From: Pseudonocardia sp.
GTDB taxonomy: Bacteria; Actinomycetota; Actinomycetes; Mycobacteriales; Pseudonocardiaceae
Assembly: GCF_025965585.1 (NCBI RefSeq)
Contig: NZ_JAOPWR010000064.1
Span: 1-39,328, forward strand
Length of the DNA: 39,328 nt
Direction of reading: 5' to 3'
Shown: piece after piece, positions 23,656 to 31,612 of the stretch
How positions within the stretch are numbered: position 1 is the stretch's first letter
Layout of the letters: each line of letters starts with the position of its first letter
Made by a program: the position numbers and the translations under genes
Notes under the pieces: model-generated
Told to the model about the DNA's origin: nothing
Seen by the model: only the letters and a program-made list of their open reading frames with translations
Database searches by the model: none

Positions 23656-25233
23656 TCACCAGGTGAGCGCGAGCCCCGGATCCGTCAGCAGCGCCCCCAC
23701 GTCGGCGAGGAAACGCGAGCCCTGCTCGCCGTCGACCAGTCGGTGGTCGAACGACAGCGCGAGCTGGCACACCGTGCGCACGGCCAGCTCGCCGTCCACC
23801 ACCCAGGGCGTCGGCTTGATCGCCCCGACGGCCAGGATCGCCGCCTCGCCCGGGTTGAGGATCGGCGTGCCGGTGTCCACACCGAACACCCCGACGTTCG
23901 TGATCGTGAACGTGCCGCCCACCAGGTCGGCCGGGGGCGTCCTCCCGGACCGCGCGGTGGCCGTCAGCTCCCCGAGCGCGGCGGCGAGCTCACGCAGGGT
24001 GAGCGTGTCGGCGTCGCGCACCTTCGGCACGATCAGCCCGCGCGGGGTGGCCGCCGCGATCCCGAGCTGGACGCGGTCGTAGTAGACGATCTCGCCTGCC
24101 GCCTCGTCCCAGTGCGCGTTGACCTCCGGCGTGCGTCTCGCCGCGAGGCACACGGCCTTGGCGACGAACGCCAGCGGCGTCAGCTTGACGTCGGCGTACT
24201 CGCGGGTGGCGCGCAGCCGCTCGCGCAGGGCCATCGACTCCGAGATGTCGATCGCGAGGAACTCCGTGACGTGCGGGGCGGTGAACGCGCTGCTCACCAT
24301 GGCCGCGGCCGTGGCCTTGCGGACCCCGCGGATCGGCTCGCGGCGCACCCCGCCGGGCGCGACCGGGGCCGCCACGGGCTCGGGCGTGGCCACGTGGGCC
24401 TGGACGTCCTCGCGGGTGATCACACCGTCGGGCCCGGACGGCGTGACGGCCCGCAGGTCCACGCCGAGGTCACGGGCCAGCTTGCGCACGGGGGGCTTGG
24501 CGAGCGGGACACGCCCGTTCGCGACGCCCTGATCATCGGTTCGGGACGCGGAACCGGAGGAGGCGCGGTCGGCGGTCCCGAGCCGGGCGTGATCATCGGT
24601 TGGGGACGCGGAGCCGTGCTGGACGCCGTTCCGGGTCCCGACCGGCTGATCACGGACCGGCGGCGTCACCGGCGGGGCCGCCACCGCTGAGGCCGCACCG
24701 GTGGAGGCAGCACCAGCCGGGGCCGCACCGGCAGAGGCGGCACCGGCAGAGGCGGCACCGGCAGTGGCGGCACCGGCGGCAGCGGACGTCCCGGCGGGGG
24801 CGGCCGTCCCGGTGGCAGCAGGCGTCCCGGCGGGGGCGGCCGCGCGGCGGGGGCGGCGGGTGACCGAGCCGGCGCGGGGGCCGTAGCCCACCAGTGTGGC
24901 GATGCGGCCGTCCTTGCCGGCCTCGCCGATCTTGGCGCCCTTCTCCTCGTCGTCGGGGGCGGCCGGCGGCGCGGCGGGGGCGGCCTCGGCCGTCTCGATC
25001 GCGATGATCGGCGACCCCACCTCGACGGTCTCACCCGTCTTCACCAGCAGGTCCACCACGGTGCCCGCGTAGGGGCACGGCAGTTCGACGGCGGCCTTTG
25101 CCGTCTCTATCTCGCAGATCACCTGGTTGACGGTGACGGTGTCACCGGGGGCGACGTTCCACGTGAGCACCTCGGCCTCGGTGAGGCCCTCGCCGACGTC
25201 GGGCATCGCGAACTCGCGGCGCATGCCGGTCAC
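23656..25233 (-). CDS. bkdC: dihydrolipoamide acyltransferase (E2) of branched-chain 2-oxoacid dehydrogenase
   Basis: 525 residues if started at GTG 25233, which overlaps the E1-beta stop as GTGA; ATG 25224 is the alternative. The lipoyl domain (about 5-85) carries the modified lysine in EIETAKAAVE (Lys46). The E3/E1-binding domain is PPVRKLARDLGVDLRAVTPS with GVITREDVQAHV. The catalytic acyltransferase ends with SFDHRLVDGEQG, holding the His and Asp of the active site. It moves the acyl group from E1 to CoA. The linker between lipoyl and binding domains is unusual: 15-bp Ala-rich tandem repeats, then two in-frame copies of a palindromic repeat encoding GSASPTDDH and GSASRTDDQ. Such linkers tolerate insertions. 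Assignment to branched-chain rather than pyruvate dehydrogenase rests on the separate E1-alpha/E1-beta gene order. Confidence 0.88.
   Translation of the reverse strand: MTGMRREFAMPDVGEGLTEAEVLTWNVAPGDTVTVNQVICEIETAKAAVELPCPYAGTVVDLLVKTGETVEVGSPIIAIETAEAAPAAPPAAPDDEEKGAKIGEAGKDGRIATLVGYGPRAGSVTRRPRRAAAPAGTPAATGTAAPAGTSAAAGAATAGAASAGAASAGAAPAGAASTGAASAVAAPPVTPPVRDQPVGTRNGVQHGSASPTDDHARLGTADRASSGSASRTDDQGVANGRVPLAKPPVRKLARDLGVDLRAVTPSGPDGVITREDVQAHVATPEPVAAPVAPGGVRREPIRGVRKATAAAMVSSAFTAPHVTEFLAIDISESMALRERLRATREYADVKLTPLAFVAKAVCLAARRTPEVNAHWDEAAGEIVYYDRVQLGIAAATPRGLIVPKVRDADTLTLRELAAALGELTATARSGRTPPADLVGGTFTITNVGVFGVDTGTPILNPGEAAILAVGAIKPTPWVVDGELAVRTVCQLALSFDHRLVDGEQGSRFLADVGALLTDPGLALTW
24530..24654. 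repeat. two tandem TGATCA-bounded palindromic repeats inside bkdC
   Basis: TGATCA recurs at 24530, 24590 and 24647. Each unit begins TGATCATCGGTT(C/G)GGGACGCGGA and ends with a rough inverse (GTCCCGA.CCGG..TGATCA). In the second unit CGTGATCA (24588-24595) pairs perfectly with TGATCACG (24647-24654). The units are 60 and 57 bp, so the bkdC frame is kept. A related partial copy lies at 35828. Confidence 0.8.
24722..24781 (-). repeat. 15-bp tandem repeats in the bkdC linker
   Basis: Four near-identical units of the form GCGGCACCGGCAGAG encode an Ala/Gly/Ser-rich flexible linker (AGAAS-type pentapeptides) beside the lipoyl domain. Confidence 0.85.
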
Positions 25234-26204
25234 CACGCCAGCGAGCGGTCGACGGCGTCCAGTACCCGGTCGAGGTCGGGGAGGTACTCGTCCTCGCACT
25301 TCGACGGCGGGTAGGGGGTGTCGAACCCCGTGACGCGCAGGACGGGCGCCTCCAGCGAGTGGAAGCACCGCTCCTGCACCTTGGCGGCCACCTCGGCGGC
25401 CACCGACACCTCCGACGGCGCCTCCGCGACGACGACGAGCCGGCCTGTGCGGCGCACCGAGTCGTACACGGGCCCGAGGTCCAGCGGGGAGAGCGTGCGG
25501 AGGTCGATCACCTCGAGGTCCTGGCCGTCGGCCTCGGCGGCGGTGGCGGCCTCCAGGCAGGTCTTGAGCACCGGGCCGTAACCGACGAGCGTCAGCGCGG
25601 AGCCGGGCCGGACCACACGGGAGGTGTGCAACGGCTGGGACTCCAGGTCGAGGTCGACCTCCGCCTTCTCCCAGTACCGCCGCTTGGGCTCGAAGAAGAT
25701 CACGGGATCGTCGCTCTCGATGGCCTGCTGGATCATCCAGTAGGCGTCGCTCGCATTCGAGCAGGCGACCACCTTCAGGCCCGCGACGTGCGCGAACAGC
25801 GCCTCGGGCGACTCGCTGTGGTGCTCGACCGCGCCGATGCCGCCGCCGAACGGGATGCGCACCACCACCGGCACGGGCACCCGGCCCTGCGAGCGGAAGT
25901 GCAGCTTCGCGAGCTGGGAGACGATCTGGTCGTAGCCGGGGAACACGAAGCCGTCGAACTGGATCTCACAGACGGGCCGGAAGCCGCGGATCGCGAGACC
26001 CACCGCGGTGCCGATGATGCCGCTCTCGGCGAGCGGGGTGTCGAGCACGCGCTGCTCACCGAAGTCCTTCTGCAGCCCGTCGGTCACGCGGAAGACGCCG
26101 CCGAGCTTGCCGACGTCCTCGCCCATGACCAGGACCTTGGGGTCGCGCTCCATCGCGGCGCGCAGGCCGTCGTTGAGCGCCTTCGCCATCGTCAGCGTCG
26201 CCAT
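25230..26204 (-). CDS. bkdB: 2-oxoacid dehydrogenase E1 beta subunit (branched-chain type)
   Basis: 324 residues from ATG 26204, with GAGGGTG nine bases upstream; a GTG at 26216 would give four more residues and overlap E1-alpha. Transketolase-type beta subunit features are present: VLVMGEDVGKLGGVFRVTDG, the DTPLAESGIIGTAVGLAIRG loop with the Glu that activates thiamine diphosphate in E1-alpha partners, and GGGIGAVEHHSESPEALFAH. A C-terminal transketolase domain follows (LTLVGYGPVLKTCLEAATAA, DLEVIDLRTLSPLD). It forms the E1 heterotetramer with BkdA and decarboxylates branched-chain 2-oxoacids from Val, Leu and Ile breakdown, supplying starter units for branched fatty acids. A 1-bp gap separates it from bkdA; bkdC overlaps its end. 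Confidence 0.9.
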   Translation of the reverse strand: MATLTMAKALNDGLRAAMERDPKVLVMGEDVGKLGGVFRVTDGLQKDFGEQRVLDTPLAESGIIGTAVGLAIRGFRPVCEIQFDGFVFPGYDQIVSQLAKLHFRSQGRVPVPVVVRIPFGGGIGAVEHHSESPEALFAHVAGLKVVACSNASDAYWMIQQAIESDDPVIFFEPKRRYWEKAEVDLDLESQPLHTSRVVRPGSALTLVGYGPVLKTCLEAATAAEADGQDLEVIDLRTLSPLDLGPVYDSVRRTGRLVVVAEAPSEVSVAAEVAAKVQERCFHSLEAPVLRVTGFDTPYPPSKCEDEYLPDLDRVLDAVDRSLAW

Positions 26205-26205
26205 A

Positions 26206-27399
26206 TCAGACGTCACCCTCGAACGACGCGTGGTAGGCGAGGTACGCCTCGCGCTGCTCCTCGAGGACCGGGGACGGCTCCGCGTAGACCTCCGAGAACA
26301 TCCGATCGGGGGCGGGTGGCGGCATGTCCACGCAGAACCGGCGGAACCGCGCGGCCAGCTCGTCGGACTCGACCTGGATCCCGTCGAAGAACTCCTGCCC
26401 GACGCCGTGTTCGCGCACGAGGTTCACGCGCACGCGCTCGATGGGGTCCTTGAGCTTCCACAGCTCCAGCTCGTCGGCGAGCCGGTAACGGGTGGGGTCG
26501 TCGGAGGTGGTGTGGGCGTCCATCCGGTAGGTGAACGCCTCCACGAGCACCGGACCGTTGCCCGTGCGGCACTCCTCCAGCGCCCAGCGCGTGACGGCGA
26601 GGCAGGCGAGCACGTCGTTGCCGTCGACGCGGATGCCGGGGAAGCCGTAGCCCTTCGCGCGCTCGTAGAGCGGCACGCGGGACTGGCGCTCGGTGGGCTC
26701 GGAGATGGCCCACTGGTTGTTCTGGCAGTAGAAGACGACCGGCGCGTCGTAGACGGCGGCCCACACGAAGCCCTCGTGCACGTCGCCCTGGCTGGTGGCG
26801 CCGTCGCCGAAGAAGCAGATGGTGGCCTCGGCGGCGTCGCCGTCACCCACCTTGCCCTCGAACTTCTGGCCCATCGCGTAGCCGGTGGCGTTGAGGCACT
26901 GGTTGCCGATGACGATCGTGTACAGGTGGAAGTTCGTGGCCTTGGGGTCCCAGCTGCCGTGGTCGGTGCCACGGAAGATGCCGAGCAGCTCGGTGGGGTC
27001 GACGCCGCGCGTCCAGGCCACGCCGTGCTCGCGGTAGGACGGGAACGCCATGTCCTGCGGCGCGAGCGCCCGGCCCGCGCCGATCTGCGCCGCCTCCTGG
27101 CCGAGCAGCGGCACCCAGATGCCCAGCTGGCCCTGGCGCTGCAGCGCGTTGCCCTCGCGGTCGAAGCGGCGCACCAGCACCATGTCGCGGTAGAGGGTCT
27201 GCAGCGTGGCGAGGTCGACGTCCTCGGCGTAGGGGTCGAACCGCTGGTCGGGCACCCGGACGCCCTCGGGGGTGAGGAGCTGGACGAGATCGGCGCCGCC
27301 CTCGTCGGTGGCCTTCAGTCCGGCGACGACGTGATCGCGGCTGGGTGTGGCGGCGGTGGTGGCGGACGTGGCGGGCGTCCAGGACTGGGGTACGGACAC
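26206..27399 (-). CDS. bkdA: 2-oxoacid dehydrogenase E1 alpha subunit (branched-chain type)
   Basis: 397 residues from GTG 27399, with GAGGAGG immediately upstream; longer readings are Arg/Pro-rich shadow. The thiamine-diphosphate fold is complete: FFGDGATSQGDVHEGFVWAA is the GDG start of the cofactor motif and FYCQNNQWAIS its NN end. YREHGVAWTRGV and AFTYRMDAHTTSDDPTRYR, with the phosphorylation-loop-like SDDPTRYR, are typical of branched-chain E1-alpha. The opening LVQLLTPEGVRVPDQRFDPY also matches that group more than pyruvate dehydrogenases. It starts the bkdABC operon. The promoter must lie in 27400-27567, downstream of the terminator of the preceding gene. Confidence 0.9.
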   Translation of the reverse strand: MSVPQSWTPATSATTAATPSRDHVVAGLKATDEGGADLVQLLTPEGVRVPDQRFDPYAEDVDLATLQTLYRDMVLVRRFDREGNALQRQGQLGIWVPLLGQEAAQIGAGRALAPQDMAFPSYREHGVAWTRGVDPTELLGIFRGTDHGSWDPKATNFHLYTIVIGNQCLNATGYAMGQKFEGKVGDGDAAEATICFFGDGATSQGDVHEGFVWAAVYDAPVVFYCQNNQWAISEPTERQSRVPLYERAKGYGFPGIRVDGNDVLACLAVTRWALEECRTGNGPVLVEAFTYRMDAHTTSDDPTRYRLADELELWKLKDPIERVRVNLVREHGVGQEFFDGIQVESDELAARFRRFCVDMPPPAPDRMFSEVYAEPSPVLEEQREAYLAYHASFEGDV

Positions 27400-27567
27400 G
27401 GGGACCTCCTCGTGCTCGGCGGACCCGCGCCCGGTTCGTGGCCGGCGCGGGCTACTCGGCCGCGCCCAGAGACTCCCGGGTGAAGGAGCCGTGGACGCGG
27501 CGTTCCTCCGCATCCTGGCACGTGGCACCCGCCCGGGGCAGCGCTGCGCCCGCCCGACCCGCAGACG

Positions 27568-27602
27568 CGTCCGGCCCGCCTCGCGGGGAGGCGGGCCGGA
27601 CG
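27568..27602 (-). terminator. 15-bp hairpin terminator after the antitoxin-like gene
   Basis: CGTCCGGCCCGCCTC pairs perfectly with GAGGCGGGCCGGACG around a 5-nt loop (27568-27602). It begins 16 bp after the stop at 27619 on the minus strand and insulates the bkd operon. Confidence 0.85.
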
Positions 27603-27618
27603 GTGGAGCCTGGGGTGG

Positions 27619-27921
27619 CTAGGGCTGGACGGCGCCGGGGGAGGGCTTGCGGTACTCCGGCGCCGTGCCCAGACCGGACGCGCCGGGGCCGTGGCCGTTG
27701 CCGGCCGCAGCGTGGCCGGGTGCCGGGCGGATGCCGGCGGCGCTCTTCGCCTTCGACGCCACCCCGCTGATCTGGCCCGAGTACTTCCCCTTCGTCTGCC
27801 TGTCGAGGAACTGGGCGGCCTGGTCGACGTACTTGGCCGCCTTGTCCGGGTTCTTCTTGGCATACCGGCGGGCGGCCTCGGCCGCGGTCGCGAGGGTGGC
27901 CAGCTTGCGGAACAGGGGCAT
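27619..27921 (-). CDS. Rv0909/MT0933 antitoxin-like small protein
   Basis: 100 residues from ATG 27921 with GGAGGACTGCA before the start. The N-terminal half (MPLFRKLATLATAAEAARRY, then AKKNPDKAAKYVDQAAQFLD and TKGKYSGQI) is amphipathic and basic and carries the 'D..T.GKYs..I' ending that marks the MT0933/Rv0909 antitoxin-like family of actinobacteria. A disordered Gly/Ala/Pro tail follows. In M. tuberculosis Rv0909 is paired with toxin Rv0910 (a START/SRPBCC-like protein). No such partner is adjacent here, so it is an orphan or has another role. A strong terminator separates it from bkdA. Confidence 0.75.
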   Translation of the reverse strand: MPLFRKLATLATAAEAARRYAKKNPDKAAKYVDQAAQFLDRQTKGKYSGQISGVASKAKSAAGIRPAPGHAAAGNGHGPGASGLGTAPEYRKPSPGAVQP

Positions 27922-28171
27922 TGCAGTCCTCCGTCGTGGGTGATCTCAGGGATACCAACGCGCCGATGGCGCCTCGTGGTTCCTGGGTACCCACCGTAGG
28001 CCCGGATGGCACACTCGCCTCGAAAAGGACCACGCAGGGAGATGACATGCAACGGTGACCCACGATCGGGCGTACGAAAGGCGGCAAGGTGGCAGCATCC
28101 CCCGTTGATCTGCTCGTGCGTGCCGTTCACCAGGGCATGACCCGATGCGAAGTGACCTGATCCGGCCTCGC

Positions 28172-28193
28172 GCGATCGTGCGTCAACGATCGC
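28172..28193 (-). terminator. hairpin overlapping the stop of the next gene
   Basis: GCGATCGT-GCGTCA-ACGATCGC is a perfect 8-bp stem whose loop contains the stop codon of the minus-strand gene ending at 28183. Confidence 0.5.
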
Positions 28194-28821
28194 CTCCCGG
28201 CAGTCGCGCGGAATACCCGAGCTCCGGGACGAAGCCGTGGACCAGCGCCGCGACGGACGTCGGAGGGGTGAGGACCACGAGCTCCCCGCCCGGACGGGGC
28301 ACGGGATCGCGCCAGCCGTCGAAGGTGAACGCGAGCAGCCGGTCGTGCAGCACGAGCCGCGGGCCGTCGTGCAGGACGACCGTGCCGTCGGGCAGGCCGG
28401 AGGACGGGGCCGTCCACGGACGACGGTCGGACGCCCGTTCCAGCCCGCCGCCGCGGCGCAGCCGTTCGACCGCGAGCAACCGGTTCAGGTCGCCGGCGCG
28501 GACCGGCTCACCCCGGGCGGCGGACACCGCGTCGAGGTAGGAGCGGTAGTCCGCGTACCGGCACTCCCCGCACGGGCGGTGGCCCGCCGCGAGTGCGACG
28601 GCGTCGTCGAGGAAGAACAGGGGCGTCCACCGGCCGGGACGGGCGAGACCCACCCGGCGGCCGCGGAACGCCGTGACGCACGTGATCCACAGGGTGCCGC
28701 GGTGGTGGCGGACGACGCGCTCGTCGGCGTCCACGAGGCAGCCGCGGTTGCCCGTGAACAGCCCGCGCGCCGCCACCGCGTGCAGGTCCCCGAAGGGATC
28801 GACCCGGTTGCGGCGCGGCAC
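28183..28821 (-). CDS. conserved actinobacterial protein of unknown function
   Basis: 212 residues from GTG 28821. It opens RRNRVDPFGDLHAVAARGLF, then TGNRGCLVDADERVVRHHRG and WITCVTAFRGRR. A central motif FFLDDAVALAAGHRPCGECR leads into YADYRSYLDAV. A beta-rich C-terminal half follows (DGTVVLHDGPRLVLHDRLLA). I recognise this as a widespread actinobacterial family without a known role. The CGECRYADY segment, with two Cys three apart, looks like a metal or nucleic-acid contact but no third ligand is obvious. It is followed on the opposite side by the glycosyltransferase (stop 28845), with which it may share transcription. Confidence 0.75.
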   Translation of the reverse strand: MPRRNRVDPFGDLHAVAARGLFTGNRGCLVDADERVVRHHRGTLWITCVTAFRGRRVGLARPGRWTPLFFLDDAVALAAGHRPCGECRYADYRSYLDAVSAARGEPVRAGDLNRLLAVERLRRGGGLERASDRRPWTAPSSGLPDGTVVLHDGPRLVLHDRLLAFTFDGWRDPVPRPGGELVVLTPPTSVAALVHGFVPELGYSARLPGGDR

Positions 28822-28844
28822 GCCCGCAGGTTAGTGCGGCGGCC

Positions 28845-29939
28845 CTAGGCCGTCAGGCACTTGCAGACCGGTAGTTCGGGCGCGCCCGAGTGCGGGCACA
28901 TCGGCTGCCCCGAGAGCAGCAGGTCCAGGCGCCGGGCCAGCGCGTCGATGCCGAAGTGGGCGCGGGCGATGGCCTCGTTGTGGTCGAGCAGCCCCTCGTC
29001 CGGATCGTCGAGGAACGCCTTCAGCCGGGCGGGATCGCGGGCGTCGAACCAGCGGAAGCCGAACGCCTCCAGCTCGCGCGCCACGGGGAAGTCGCCGACG
29101 GCGATGGGCTTGCGGTGCAGCGCCGACTCGATCAGCGGCAGCCCGAACCCCTCCCACGACGACGGCAGCGCCACCGCGTCGCAGGCCGCGTAGGCACCGG
29201 GCATCTGGACCCCGAACGGAAGCCGCCGGCGGACCGCGACCCCACCGGACCGCAGCACCTCCATGAGCTCGGCCTGGTAGCCGTCCTCGGCGGGACCTGT
29301 GAGCCAGTAGGTGCCGCCGACCGCGGCCGTCAGCGCCAGCCCGAGGTCGATGCCCTTGCGCGCGATCGCCCGCGTCGGCTGCAGCACGAGAGGCTCGTCG
29401 CCCACCTTCAGCCGCCTGCGCACGGCGTCGCGCTGCTCGGGGCAGGGCCGCTCGTCGAAGCCGTGGTAGATCGTGGTGGCGGGGATGCCGCGGCGCTCCT
29501 CGAGCGAATGCCTCGCCAGCTCGTTGATCGTGACGTGCCGCCACGCCGGGTCGTCGGGGGGCCAGGTCATGAACCCCGCGTACTGCGCGCGCTCCCACGG
29601 CAGGTCGTGGTGGCGCAGCACGGCCGGGCGGCCGCGCAGGTAGCCGGCCACCGCCTCGCCGACTCCCCTGTTCATCGGCAGCGAGCAGACGTTGTCGACC
29701 ACCACGAAGTCCACGTCGTCGAGCGCCGCCGCGAGCTCGCGTCGCGTCGGAGGTCGGCGCGACTCCAGCGCCAGGCTCCTGATCAGCACGTCCGGGCGCC
29801 CGTCACCGGCCACCGTCCGCACCCGTACCCCCAGCCGGCGCAGCGCGCGGACCCATTGGCCGGCCGTCACGGATACGCCGTCCGCCATACCGAGGCGATA
29901 GGACAGGATCGCCGCCCGCCGCCCGAACAGGTTCGACAT
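28845..29939 (-). CDS. GT4-family glycosyltransferase
   Basis: 364 residues from ATG 29939. It has a GT-B fold: the N-terminal Rossmann half carries FVVVDNVCSLPMNRGVGEAV and AVLRHHDLPWERAQYAGFMT. The C-terminal half carries PLVLQPTRAIARKGIDLGLA and then SSWEGFGLPLIESALHRKPI, with the family's E-x7-E donor-binding motif (EGFGLPLIE). It should transfer a sugar from a nucleotide donor; acceptor and product are unknown. The C-terminal end MCPHSGAPELPVCKCLTA has three Cys and one His in 17 residues and is not part of the usual fold. The gene is 24 bp before the unknown gene downstream and divergent from the Excalibur-type protein. Confidence 0.85.
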   Translation of the reverse strand: MSNLFGRRAAILSYRLGMADGVSVTAGQWVRALRRLGVRVRTVAGDGRPDVLIRSLALESRRPPTRRELAAALDDVDFVVVDNVCSLPMNRGVGEAVAGYLRGRPAVLRHHDLPWERAQYAGFMTWPPDDPAWRHVTINELARHSLEERRGIPATTIYHGFDERPCPEQRDAVRRRLKVGDEPLVLQPTRAIARKGIDLGLALTAAVGGTYWLTGPAEDGYQAELMEVLRSGGVAVRRRLPFGVQMPGAYAACDAVALPSSWEGFGLPLIESALHRKPIAVGDFPVARELEAFGFRWFDARDPARLKAFLDDPDEGLLDHNEAIARAHFGIDALARRLDLLLSGQPMCPHSGAPELPVCKCLTA

Positions 29940-30066
29940 GAGCGCATGGTCCGCCGCCGATGTTGTGCTGGGATGAACGGCGCGTTGCCGGGGCCGTCGT
30001 CATCTCCGCTGATGAAACGGACGTCTGGAGCGCAACGGACGAGCGCACCGGAACGATGCACGTGCT

Positions 30067-30600
30067 GTGAACCGACTACATCTCGCCGCCACCGCCGTCG
30101 CGGGCGCCCTGGTCCTCGCCGTCTCGGCCGTGGCCTGTGGCACGGTGGAACCCGCCGCCCGGCCTGCGCTCTCCGCGGCGATGGCCGCCACCACCGCGCC
30201 CACGACCGCCCCCACGACGTCCGCCACCACCGCGCCGACCTCCGCGCCGGTGACGGCCACCGCCGAGCCGGTGGTCGAGCCCGCCATGGCCGTGCCGTCG
30301 GCACCTCCGGCCCGTCGCGTGCCCGTGACGACCCGCGCCGCCGCGCCGAAGCCCGCGCGGACCGTCGCCCCCGCTGCACCCAAGCCCGCCCCGAAGCCGG
30401 CACCGAAGCCGCTGCCCGTCGCGTCGGCGGCGAGCGGCTGCAACAGCAACTACACGCCGTGCGTGCCGAACGACCCGAAGGACGTGGACTGCCAGGGTGG
30501 ATCCGGTAACGGCCCGTCGTACGTGGAGGGCCCGGTGACGGTCACCGGCACCGACGTCTACGGCCTCGACGCCGACAAGGACGGCATCGGCTGCGAGTGA
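30067..30600 (+). CDS. exported, probably lipid-anchored, Excalibur-type calcium-binding protein
   Basis: 177 residues from GTG 30067. The N-terminus (NRLHLAATAVAGALVLAVSA, VAC) is a signal peptide with Cys24 in an imperfect lipobox (AVAC). About 90 residues of Thr/Ala/Pro linker with KPAPKPAPKP repeats span the wall. The C-terminus has SGCNSNYTPCVPNDPKDVDC and ends GLDADKDGIGCE. The DxDxDGxxCE ending is that of Excalibur domains, which bind calcium in an EF-hand-like loop and are found on exported wall proteins. It is followed by a hairpin terminator and is divergent from the glycosyltransferase. Confidence 0.85.
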   Translation: MNRLHLAATAVAGALVLAVSAVACGTVEPAARPALSAAMAATTAPTTAPTTSATTAPTSAPVTATAEPVVEPAMAVPSAPPARRVPVTTRAAAPKPARTVAPAAPKPAPKPAPKPLPVASAASGCNSNYTPCVPNDPKDVDCQGGSGNGPSYVEGPVTVTGTDVYGLDADKDGIGCE

Positions 30601-30636
30601 CGGCCGCATCCGGCCGGCCTGCCCCACTCACGCGAC

Positions 30637-30660
30637 GCGCTCCGCTGCCTGACGGAGCGC
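30637..30660 (+). terminator. hairpin terminator after the Excalibur-type gene
   Basis: GCGCTCCG-CTGCCTGA-CGGAGCGC forms a perfect 8-bp stem 36 bp past the stop at 30600. Confidence 0.6.
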
Positions 30661-30822
30661 GGGGAGCGTCCGTGATCGCGCTCCACCGCATGTCATGGTC
30701 CCGCGGCGGGACGCGCTGTGCGGTCCGCAGCGATCATGAGCAGTGGGGCAGCCGCCGCGCCGGCCGTGATCAGCCCTCGCCGCACCTCACGATCCTGCCC
30801 AGGGCGGTGGCGTGCGGTTGAC

Positions 30823-30866
30823 GGTGATCATGCGCGGCCGGCGGCCCTCGTCCAACCATGATCACC
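30823..30866. repeat. 10-bp inverted repeat with TGATCA ends
   Basis: GGTGATCATG (30823-30832) pairs perfectly with CATGATCACC (30857-30866) around a 24-nt GC-rich loop. The TGATCA ends recall the repeats inside bkdC and near 35.8 kb. It may also end the minus-strand AhpD-like transcript. Confidence 0.6.
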
Positions 30867-30943
30867 ACCCGCCGCACCGCACCGCCCGTTCGAGAGGTGT
30901 CGGAGTGCGGCCGGCAGCGATCTCGTGCGTGATCGGCCGGCCG

Positions 30944-31522
30944 TCAGCGCGGCAGGCGCCCCATCAGGAAGAACTCCGGATTGGGGCGCAATGCGGTCAG
31001 GTGGGCGAGCCGGTTCGACATGGCGAACAGCGCCGTGATCGCGCCGACGTCCCAGATCTCGTCCTCCGACAGGCCGGCGAGCCGTGCGTCGTCGAGCTCG
31101 GCCTCGGTGAGCGCGGCGGAGTCGGCCGCGATGAGCAGCGCCAGGTCGACGATGGCGCGCTCGCGCGGGCTCAGCTCCACCCCGTAGGGGTTGGTGGCGA
31201 CGCGATCGGCGATCTCCGGGTCCTTGGTGCGCACCCGCAGGATCGCGCCGTGGGCCACCACGCAGTACGTGCAGTTGTTGGCCCCGGACGTGGCCACGAC
31301 CACCAGCTCGCGCTCGGCCTTGCTCAGCCCTTCGGACGACTCCATCAGCGCGTCGTGGTAGTCCAGGAAGGCCCGCAGCTCGGCCGGACGGCGCGCCAGC
31401 GCCCGGAACACGTTGGGCACGAAGCCCGACTTCTCCGCGACGGCGCCGATCCGCGCCTTCAGGTCGGCGGGCATGTCCTCGAGCTCGACGTGGCCGAATC
31501 GGCTCACCGGGTGGTCGGTCAT
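30944..31522 (-). CDS. AhpD-like/carboxymuconolactone decarboxylase-family peroxidase-related protein
   Basis: 192 residues from ATG 31522; an upstream extension in the same frame adds only shadow sequence. The core is the AhpD-like fold: RALARRPAELRAFLDYHDAL, GLSKAERELVVVATSGANNC, with the redox motif Cys84-Thr-Tyr-Cys87 and His91 (NNCTYCVVAHG). LSPRERAIVDLALLIAADSA and DEIWDVGAITALFAMSNRLA follow. Members reduce peroxides or act in thiol redox relay. The 'uncharacterised peroxidase-related' subgroup of about 190 residues fits the length. No partner peroxiredoxin is nearby. Confidence 0.88.
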   Translation of the reverse strand: MTDHPVSRFGHVELEDMPADLKARIGAVAEKSGFVPNVFRALARRPAELRAFLDYHDALMESSEGLSKAERELVVVATSGANNCTYCVVAHGAILRVRTKDPEIADRVATNPYGVELSPRERAIVDLALLIAADSAALTEAELDDARLAGLSEDEIWDVGAITALFAMSNRLAHLTALRPNPEFFLMGRLPR

Positions 31523-31612
31523 GGCCACGACGTTAGGCCGTGTCCCGTGGATCATCCAGCCGGTATGCGGCATGGACCCACGGGACGCGGCCGAGCTGCG
31601 GGGACGCCGCGA

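Larger units (their letters stand above)
30601..30943. other. 343-bp intergenic region with terminator and TGATCA inverted repeats
   Basis: No gene recognised. It holds the terminator of the Excalibur-type gene and several TGATCA/GATCATG motifs (near 30733, 30768, 30825 and 30860), two of which form a 10-bp inverted repeat. It separates convergent genes. Confidence 0.5.

Noticed and set aside
24530..24781. CRISPR array
   Set aside because: The repeats are contiguous or palindromic, lie within an open coding frame, and lack unique spacers of constant size.
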